DNA from: Flavobacterium anhuiense
Lineage (GTDB): Bacteria > Bacteroidota > Bacteroidia > Flavobacteriales > Flavobacteriaceae
Direction: 5' to 3'
Assembly: GCF_004151235.1 (NCBI RefSeq)
Contig: NZ_JUIV01000004.1
Span: 124,001-188,000 of the forward strand
Length of the DNA: 64,000 nucleotides
Shown: positions 58,757 to 64,000 of the stretch, one piece after another
How the letters are laid out: the number at the start of each line of letters is the position of its first letter
Position numbering within the stretch: position 1 is the stretch's first letter
Position numbers and translations under genes: made by a program
Notes under the pieces: generated by a model
What the model saw: only the letters and a program-made list of their open reading frames with translations
The model's database searches: none
Told to the model about the DNA's origin: nothing

Positions 58757-59113
58757 CTAAATAAGTTCAACATTTGCTACGCTACAAAGCATAGAATGTA
58801 ATGTGAGAGTAAATTTAGTTCCGTTTAACAAATCTCTTAACTGCACTATTTCGCAGATGGTGAGATTTCTGGAAAAATTTCTTTTGGTAGTTTCAATCAG
58901 CTGTGCATCTGACTGATCAGATAAGTCGTAAAGCATGTTAAGAATGTCAACGCTATTAACCTTTCTTTGAAAAATCAAAAAATCTTGAATTTTATAACTT
59001 GACACTGTATCAATAAAATTGATAATTATACTATTAGTCAAATCACATTGATAACTATATCCTTTTTCGGTTTCAAATAATACTTTGGTCGTTAAATCAC
59101 TAACTAATGCCAT
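58757..59113 (-). CDS. Unknown protein, 118 aa
   Basis: A 118-aa soluble protein with two Cys (SYQCDLTNS, LHSMLCSVANV). Mixed strand/helix character, no conserved motif that I know. It is separate from both neighbours (gaps of 89 and 178 bp), so it has its own promoter. Confidence 0.55.
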   Translation of the reverse strand: MALVSDLTTKVLFETEKGYSYQCDLTNSIIINFIDTVSSYKIQDFLIFQRKVNSVDILNMLYDLSDQSDAQLIETTKRNFSRNLTICEIVQLRDLLNGTKFTLTLHSMLCSVANVELI

Positions 59114-59262
59114 TCTGATAAATATAATAACGGTGCAAAAATATATAATTTAAGGGAATTAAACACGTAATTAAGACTAATTTAAAATAACAAAATGATT
59201 TTATGTTTTTAAAAACCACTGAAATACACCAAAAGCTGTAACATTTTAAAACATGATTAGTC

Positions 59263-59270
59263 TAATTTTG
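59263..59270 (+). promoter_or_regulatory. -7 promoter box (TAATTTTG) of the AIM24-like gene
   Basis: Perfect TAnnTTTG, 22 bases before the ATG at 59292. No TTG at -33. Confidence 0.5.
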
Positions 59271-59291
59271 AAAACAAATAACTAAGAAATT

Positions 59292-60095
59292 ATGCAGGCA
59301 CACGAAATAGACTATCAGATTTTTGGCGAAGAAATGCAATATGTCGAAATAGAACTAGACCCTCAAGAAATTGTAATTGCAGAAGCAGGCAGTTTTATGA
59401 TGATGGAAAACAACATCCAGATGGAAACTATATTTGGAGACGGTTCTCAACAGCAAGGTTCGGGTTTGTTTGGCAAACTTTTAAGCGCCGGCAAAAGAGT
59501 TCTTACTGGCGAAAGCTTATTTATGACAGCATTTTTAAATCAAGGTCATACTAAAAGTAAAGTTTCATTTGCATCGCCTTATCCAGGAAAAATTCTTCCA
59601 ATTGATTTAACTGAATTTCAAGGTAAATTTATTTGCCAAAAAAGCTCTTTTCTATGCGCTGCAAAAGGCGTTTCTGTAGGAATAGAATTCTCTCAGAAAT
59701 TAGGACGCGGTTTATTTGGTGGTGAAGGTTTTATCATGCAAAAAATTGAAGGAGACGGAATGGCATTTGTACATTCTGGCGGAACGATGGCTAAAAAAGT
59801 ATTAGCTCACGGCGAAATCCTAAAAGTAGACACGGGATGTATTATCGGTTTCACCAAAGATGTGGATTATGATATTGAATTTATTGGCGGAATCAAGAAT
59901 TCTATTTTTGGTGGCGAAGGATTATTTTATGCCACTCTCAAAGGTCCTGGAACCGTTTACATACAATCTTTACCATTCTCAAGATTAGCTGACAGAATCA
60001 TTGCATCGGCACCAAGATCTGGCGGAAATAGCCGCGATGAAGGAAGTCTTCTAGGCGGACTAGGAAATCTTTTAGATGGTGACAATAGATTTTAA
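59292..60095 (+). CDS. TIGR00266/AIM24 family protein
   Basis: A 267-aa beta-rich protein. The segments IVIAEAGSFMMMENNIQMET, FGDGSQQQGSGLFGKLLSAG, GLFGGEGFIMQKIEGDGMAFVHSGG and NSIFGGEGLFYATLKGPG are the family's repeated pattern. The mitochondrial homologue organises the inner membrane; the bacterial role is unknown. It has its own promoter and terminator. Confidence 0.88.
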   Translation: MQAHEIDYQIFGEEMQYVEIELDPQEIVIAEAGSFMMMENNIQMETIFGDGSQQQGSGLFGKLLSAGKRVLTGESLFMTAFLNQGHTKSKVSFASPYPGKILPIDLTEFQGKFICQKSSFLCAAKGVSVGIEFSQKLGRGLFGGEGFIMQKIEGDGMAFVHSGGTMAKKVLAHGEILKVDTGCIIGFTKDVDYDIEFIGGIKNSIFGGEGLFYATLKGPGTVYIQSLPFSRLADRIIASAPRSGGNSRDEGSLLGGLGNLLDGDNRF

Positions 60096-60101
60096 TTTAG
60101 A

Positions 60102-60130
60102 ATGGCTTTCAGACACGGAAGCCATTTTTT
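60102..60130 (+). terminator. Terminator after the AIM24-like gene
   Basis: ATGGCTTTC-AGACAC-GGAAGCCAT with one G-T pair, followed by TTTTTT. Confidence 0.8.
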
Positions 60131-60229
60131 ATTTTTTCACAATAATTATCCTGTTATAAATAAATCTATAGCTGTTTTAAAGATTTCCCAATTAAATCAA
60201 GACATCACGATATTTTAGTTCAGCTTTCT

Positions 60230-60237
60230 TAACTTTG
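60230..60237 (+). promoter_or_regulatory. -7 promoter box (TAACTTTG) of the hydrolase gene
   Basis: A perfect TAnnTTTG match that overlaps the TTG at 60235, the most upstream start in the hydrolase frame. As the box would lie upstream of the transcript, translation must start later, at the TTG at 60262. Confidence 0.5.
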
Positions 60238-60261
60238 TACTTCTCAACAAAAAATATCGTT

Positions 60262-61038
60262 TTGAAAAACATTTTATATAAAAACACCAAAATATCTTTT
60301 ACAGATTCAGGAAAAGGAAATACAATCGTTTTGCTTCACGGCTTCTTAGAAAACAAAAAAATGTGGGCAGAATATGTTGATTTGTTTTCAGAAAAATACC
60401 GTGTCATAACAATAGATCTATTAGGCCATGGAGAATCTGACCCGCTAGGTTACGTTCATGAAATGGAAGATAATGCCAATGCTGTAAATGAAGTCTTGGA
60501 AAACCTAAAAATTGAAAAAGCTATTATCGTAGGACATTCTATGGGCGGATATGTTGGCTTGGCTTTCGCCGAATTGTATCCGAAGAAGATCCAAAAATTG
60601 GTTTTATTAAATTCAACGTCAAAAGAAGACAGTGCCGAGAAAAAACTAAACAGAACTCGTGCAATTAAAGCCGTAAAACAAAACTATGTTAACTTTATAA
60701 GTCTGGCAATTGCAAATTTATTCAGCGAAAATAACAGAACGAGATTGTCTGAAGAAATTGAGAAAGTAAAAATAGAAGCCTTAAAAACGCCATTACAAGG
60801 AATTATAGCTTCTCAGGAAGGAATGAAAATTAGAAAAGACAGAGAATGGCTTTTAAAAGAAAATCGTTTTCCTGTTTTATTGATTTTAGGAAAAAAAGAT
60901 CCTGTTTTAAACTACGAAGAAAGTATTTCTCAAATTGAAGACACCACTGTTGAGTTAATTTCATTTGAAGATGGGCACATGAGTCAAATTGAAAACAAAG
61001 AAGAACTAAAAACCGTTTTACTGCATTTCTTTGAATAA
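60262..61038 (+). CDS. Alpha/beta hydrolase
   Basis: A 258-aa protein taken from a TTG at 60262, giving MKNILYKNTKISFTDSGKG. The frame reaches 60235, but that codon lies in a -7 promoter box. The oxyanion region is LLHGFLENKKMW, the nucleophile Ser in VGHSMGGYVG, acid Asp in LGKKDPVL and His in FEDGHMSQIE. The substrate is unknown. Confidence 0.85.
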   Translation: MKNILYKNTKISFTDSGKGNTIVLLHGFLENKKMWAEYVDLFSEKYRVITIDLLGHGESDPLGYVHEMEDNANAVNEVLENLKIEKAIIVGHSMGGYVGLAFAELYPKKIQKLVLLNSTSKEDSAEKKLNRTRAIKAVKQNYVNFISLAIANLFSENNRTRLSEEIEKVKIEALKTPLQGIIASQEGMKIRKDREWLLKENRFPVLLILGKKDPVLNYEESISQIEDTTVELISFEDGHMSQIENKEELKTVLLHFFE

Positions 61039-61058
61039 AAAGACAACTATTAAAATCG

Positions 61059-61098
61059 AAAAAGGCCATTTCTAACCGAGGGTTGAAACAGCCTTTTT
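61059..61098 (+). terminator. Terminator after the hydrolase gene
   Basis: AAAAAGGC and GCCTTTTT pair, with an inner stem TAACC/GGTT in the loop. Confidence 0.7.
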
Positions 61099-61237
61099 CT
61101 CATTCTTGGGGGCAAAATATCATTATAACTCTGAAAACAATATCTTTTTATATTTAAATAGAGTCAGATTTTCTTAAATTAAGATTTTCTTTATGTAGAA
61201 TCTACAACTAACTATATAAGAAAACATTAGATTTAAT

Positions 61238-61573
61238 CTAGTTCTTAAAAATAGAATCCATTCTCCTTAGCAACAACCCCATTTTACTCAAATCTTTAGA
61301 AAGCAATGCGATGCAATTATCATCTTGACTTTTACTTGCTACAACAATTCCGTCATTATTCTTAATCATAACTTGTTTAAGATCTCCGTTGTTAACATCT
61401 TCAGACATTTCAAGACACATCTTTAAAATCATTCCGATCATTGCTGCAACATTTCCGTCGTATTCTAAATTAACAGATTCATTTAAGATGCCATCAATGT
61501 TAAAACTCAGCCCAGACTCTGCTCCGGTCTCTTCTACTAGTGTTTGTAAATCAACCATATTATTATTTGTCAT
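61238..61573 (-). CDS. Roadblock/LC7-like small protein
   Basis: A 111-aa protein. The layout ETGAESGLSFNIDG (first strand pair), GNVAAMIGMILKMCLEMSEDV (long helix), LKQVMIKNNDGIVVASKS and a final helix LSKDLSKMGLLLRRMD fits the Roadblock/LC7 fold used in small GTPase control. No MglA-type GTPase is nearby. A TATCTTTG -7 box on the minus strand at 61588-61595 is 15 bases upstream of its start. Confidence 0.65.
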   Translation of the reverse strand: MTNNNMVDLQTLVEETGAESGLSFNIDGILNESVNLEYDGNVAAMIGMILKMCLEMSEDVNNGDLKQVMIKNNDGIVVASKSQDDNCIALLSKDLSKMGLLLRRMDSIFKN

Positions 61574-61587
61574 GTTTTTGGAAGCAT

Positions 61588-61595
61588 CAAAGATA
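61588..61595 (-). promoter_or_regulatory. -7 promoter box (TATCTTTG) of the Roadblock-like gene
   Basis: Perfect TAnnTTTG on the minus strand, 15 bases before the ATG at 61573. Confidence 0.45.
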
Positions 61596-61804
61596 TTTTA
61601 ATATTGGTAATTGTTCGATAAACACTTGTTAAAAAAAAGATGCAATATAACGTACTGGCACACTTTTATTTATCACATAATTAATCGTATTTATTTGCAA
61701 AAAATATGCAAAAAAAATTAACATAAAAAACTAATAATATCAAAAACCTAACATTTTGTTTAACAAATTTTAATTCTAGAATTAACATTTGCAGATTATT
61801 ACGT

Positions 61805-61831
61805 TTGACAAAAAGTTTTTATATAGATTTG
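61805..61831 (+). promoter_or_regulatory. Promoter of the 47-aa gene (TTG-N16-TAGATTTG)
   Basis: TTG at 61805-61807 (in TTTGAC) and TAGATTTG at 61824-61831 are 16 bases apart. The start would fall near 61838, after the longer ORF's first Met, so the gene starts at 61849. Confidence 0.6.
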
Positions 61832-61848
61832 CAAAAATTTTTACTAAA

Positions 61849-61992
61849 ATGAAAACTGTTGACGAATTACGCTTTGATCTAAATGTAAAACTGGAGAAGT
61901 TTAGAAGATTTCGTATTGAAAACGGATATATTAATACCAAAGCTTCTGAGGAAAAATCTAAAAAAGGTTTCTTCAAAAAAATATTTGGTTAA
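61849..61992 (+). CDS. 47-aa charged protein, unknown
   Basis: A 47-aa protein starting MKTVDELRFDLNVKLEKFRRF and ending KKGFFKKIFG. The frame also opens 20 codons upstream, but a promoter sits over that stretch. Two amphipathic helices with basic ends suggest a membrane-surface or protein-binding role. No family is recognised. Confidence 0.55.
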   Translation: MKTVDELRFDLNVKLEKFRRFRIENGYINTKASEEKSKKGFFKKIFG

Positions 61993-61998
61993 AAACAC

Positions 61999-62673
61999 CT
62001 ATAAAATTACCGGATTTACCAAGTAACCATTTTCAATAAGTTCTGCTTTCTTACTGATTATGCTTAATTTTCCGTTCTTCAACATTCTTAAATCTGTGGC
62101 AATTTCTATTACCTTTTCATAATGATGATCAGTAATAAATATTCCTTTTTCTTTAGAATTTTCTTTAATTAACTTAAATACAATTTCAATCATCTTTGGA
62201 GACAAACCGCTAAATGGCTCATCTAATAATACAAATTTTGATTGGTTAAAAAGAATCAATTTAACCTGAAGATATCGCAGTTCTCCAAAAGATAAATTCC
62301 TAACCTTTTGATTAAAAAGCGATTTTAAAAAACCATCATCACAAAAAGCGTCTAGTTTTTGTTTATCTATTGATAATCTAATGGCTTTAAAAACTGAAAA
62401 ATGATTCGGAACAAACTGGTTTTGATGCAAATAACTAATTTCACATATCAATGTAGGTGAATTATGTTTTGAAATTCCATCAATAAAAATACTCTTATCA
62501 AAATCGGTTACTATTCCGAATATAATCTTAAATAATGTAGATTTACCAGAGCCATTTCTTCCAAATAAACCCATTATTTGTCCTGTTTGCAATTCCAAAT
62601 AAATATCCGAAAGCAACAATTTATCATTAAAGCTTTTTTGAATACCACTTATTTTAAGGACATGCTTTTTCAA
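61999..62673 (-). CDS. ABC transporter ATP-binding protein
   Basis: A 224-aa ATPase starting at a TTG, six bases after the upstream gene. Walker A is GLFGRNGSGKST, the signature is LSFGELRYLQVKL (LSFGE in place of LSGGQ), Walker B is FVLLDEPFSG, and the switch His is in FITDHHYEK. The partner is likely the small membrane protein encoded next, which is too short to be a full permease. The substrate is unknown. Confidence 0.85.
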   Translation of the reverse strand: MKKHVLKISGIQKSFNDKLLLSDIYLELQTGQIMGLFGRNGSGKSTLFKIIFGIVTDFDKSIFIDGISKHNSPTLICEISYLHQNQFVPNHFSVFKAIRLSIDKQKLDAFCDDGFLKSLFNQKVRNLSFGELRYLQVKLILFNQSKFVLLDEPFSGLSPKMIEIVFKLIKENSKEKGIFITDHHYEKVIEIATDLRMLKNGKLSIISKKAELIENGYLVNPVIL

Positions 62674-62679
62674 AAATAT

Positions 62680-63003
62680 TTAAAATGAGATTAGAACTAC
62701 CAGAAGTAAAAATACAAAAACAAGATTCACTAAGAAACTACAGAACAAAAGTGCCCTCTTTGAAATCCCATTATTCATATAAAATAAGTATTCATCTTTA
62801 CGGAAAGCCTCTTTAAATCCAATGCTTAATACAAAACCTAGTGTAGCTATCATAAGTAAAAATTGATTAAGCCCTCCGAAAAGAGACACTATAACTGAGA
62901 AAGTTAAATTAACAGCCAAAGTAGTTTTATAAAATTCAAATATGTTTCTAAATTTCCTGATAAGATTTCTATATTTTTTCTTCAAAAGGAATGTTAACAT
63001 CAT
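62680..63003 (-). CDS. Small membrane protein next to the ABC ATPase
   Basis: A 107-aa protein with about three hydrophobic stretches (about residues 31-45, 47-64, 83-105) and basic N-terminus MMLTFLLKKKYRNLIRKF. Its 5' end overlaps the nuclease gene by 35 bp and its stop is six bases before the ATPase start. It may be a very short permease or an accessory of the ATPase; no family is recognised. Confidence 0.55.
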   Translation of the reverse strand: MMLTFLLKKKYRNLIRKFRNIFEFYKTTLAVNLTFSVIVSLFGGLNQFLLMIATLGFVLSIGFKEAFRKDEYLFYMNNGISKRALLFCSFLVNLVFVFLLLVVLISF

Positions 63004-64000
63004 AAATCTCTCCTAATAAATTAGCAATTTCTTCTAAATATGAATTCAATATTTGAGAAGTAACCAAAACGTTTAAATCTTTCTCTTCTTTAAATCCAAA
63101 GGGTAAAAATCCGGATTTTAAGTTTTTAAATGAAATAATACCGACCTCTATCGGAAGTTCTCCTGCCTCTTTCTCATACATGAAAGCATATGCCAAAACC
63201 TGAATGATTTTATCATTTTTAAGCTCTTGCGTCAATCCTTCCCAAGTTTTAAGGATAACATTAGACTTTTCAACTTTTCCCGTCTTATAATCGATAATTC
63301 TAATTTTCCCGTCTCGGCGTTCAATACGATCGACATTTCCTTTAATCAAAACAGGAAATGGCAGTTTTGGATGAACAAATTCACGCTCAAAAGTCTGCTC
63401 TAAAGCAATAATCTGAATCGCTTCATTATTTTTTACCGACTCCACTTCCATTCTGAGAAAATTAGCAACATTTCGCTTAGCCACTTCAAAAGCCAAAAGG
63501 TTTCTACCTTTCTTGATTTCACCTTCTTTATAAACCAATTTAAATTGCTTCAAAACTTCATCGTCCAATAATTTAAAACAATTTAGAAGATCCGTCTCAG
63601 AAATAAACTTCCCAATAAAAGGTTCATACAACGCTTTTAGGGTTTCGTGAATAATGGTTCCTAAAGTATTCAAAGCAATATTTTCTTCTACTTCTTCTAC
63701 CTCACGAATTCTCAGTATCTTTTGAAAATAAAACTCAATCGGATTTCGAATATAACTTGTCAATGCAGACGGAGAAAAACCATTTACAGCAATTTCCTTG
63801 AGCCTCTCCATCACTAGTCCAGATTTCGGAACAGAAATTGGTTCGTGAGCTGTATTTGGCAACTCGGGATTATAAATATCGAAAGTAATATCATGCTTTG
63901 TTTTTTTCTCTACTTCCAATTGCGTAATAAAGCGACTTCGTTCCCCTGCATCCAATCCATCATTTTCTGTGTTATAAATCAAATATATATTTTTAGCCCT
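62969..64000 (-). CDS. RecB/AddB-like PD-(D/E)xK nuclease, 5' end beyond the window
   Basis: The frame is open to base 64000, so the N-terminal part is missing. The visible C-terminal 344 residues start AKNIYLIYNTENDGLDAGERSRF, as after the helicase part of AddB/RecB-like proteins, then show a nuclease domain with GTIIHETLKALYEP, GNVDRIERRDGKIRIIDYKTGKVEK (Asp and Asp-Tyr-Lys) and QVLAYAFMYEKE. It processes DNA ends in recombination repair. Family members also occur in defence systems; the context does not decide. Confidence 0.85.
   Translation of the reverse strand, partial: RAKNIYLIYNTENDGLDAGERSRFITQLEVEKKTKHDITFDIYNPELPNTAHEPISVPKSGLVMERLKEIAVNGFSPSALTSYIRNPIEFYFQKILRIREVEEVEENIALNTLGTIIHETLKALYEPFIGKFISETDLLNCFKLLDDEVLKQFKLVYKEGEIKKGRNLLAFEVAKRNVANFLRMEVESVKNNEAIQIIALEQTFEREFVHPKLPFPVLIKGNVDRIERRDGKIRIIDYKTGKVEKSNVILKTWEGLTQELKNDKIIQVLAYAFMYEKEAGELPIEVGIISFKNLKSGFLPFGFKEEKDLNVLVTSQILNSYLEEIANLLGEIYDVNIPFEEKI

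Overview
The window is chromosomal DNA of a Flavobacterium-like member of the Bacteroidota. This is inferred from the AT-rich sequence, frequent TAnnTTTG -7 promoter boxes without strong Shine-Dalgarno sequences, and a gene set typical of the group: a membrane-anchored succinate dehydrogenase of the sdhC-sdhA-sdhB type, fabH-accB-accC, rpmF behind a YceD-like protein, methylmalonyl-CoA epimerase, a mevalonate-type HMG-CoA synthase, and QueD/LpxH-like enzymes. No rRNA, CRISPR array or phage structural gene is visible.

Layout. 1-3250: the end of a multiheme cytochrome c gene, an LpxH-like phosphatase, QueD-like and enoyl-CoA hydratase genes. 3355-3428: tRNA-Ala(GGC). 3412-14372: an integrative element of about 10.96 kb inserted in the 3' end of that tRNA. 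It is bounded by a perfect 20-bp direct repeat and has a tyrosine recombinase at its right end, a small HUH-type Rep protein at its left end, and paired TTAGGAC repeats (candidate arm sites) inside both ends. Its cargo looks defensive: an unknown TM protein with a DUF5343 protein and a Swt1-type HEPN protein; a SieB-like membrane protein with a 92-aa protein and a TIR-domain protein; an XRE regulator divergent from a lipoprotein; and a DUF5131 (phage Gp37/Gp68-like, three-Cys) domain fused to a ParB-like domain. Long AT-rich hairpins, most capped by GNA-type three-base loops, lie between these modules.

14378-22000: small membrane proteins and lipoproteins, an NTF2-like and a SUKH protein, a solitary IS200-like Y1 transposase with REP-like palindromes, LpxR-like, MtgA and a DAO-family oxidoreductase. 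22149-30114: an S9 peptidase, a hybrid histidine kinase convergent with a sigma-54 response regulator, and five tandem secreted PepSY-like genes. 30116-35803: accC, accB, fabH, rpmF, YceD-like, pdxA and divergent ribE. 36512-38145: a C5 cytosine methyltransferase convergent with a Vsr-like nuclease, then a CAT-anticodon tRNA. 38292-45470: mce with two unknown exported proteins, an Ig-like lipoprotein, a nitrilase-family amidase and a DeoR regulator. 45669-50906: sdhCAB and HMG-CoA synthase. 51125-64000: acetyltransferases, an unusual SnoaL / ABC-like / shell-like cluster, a repeat-rich gap, aminopeptidase P, ferritin, an AIM24-like protein, an alpha/beta hydrolase, small unknown proteins, an ABC ATPase with a small membrane partner, and the 3' part of a RecB/AddB-like nuclease.

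The strongest candidate for an undescribed system is the element at 3412-14372: a small HUH-Rep/tyrosine-integrase element carrying at least two likely anti-phage modules set apart by hairpins. Function is inferred from domain recognition and gene order only. No searches were run.
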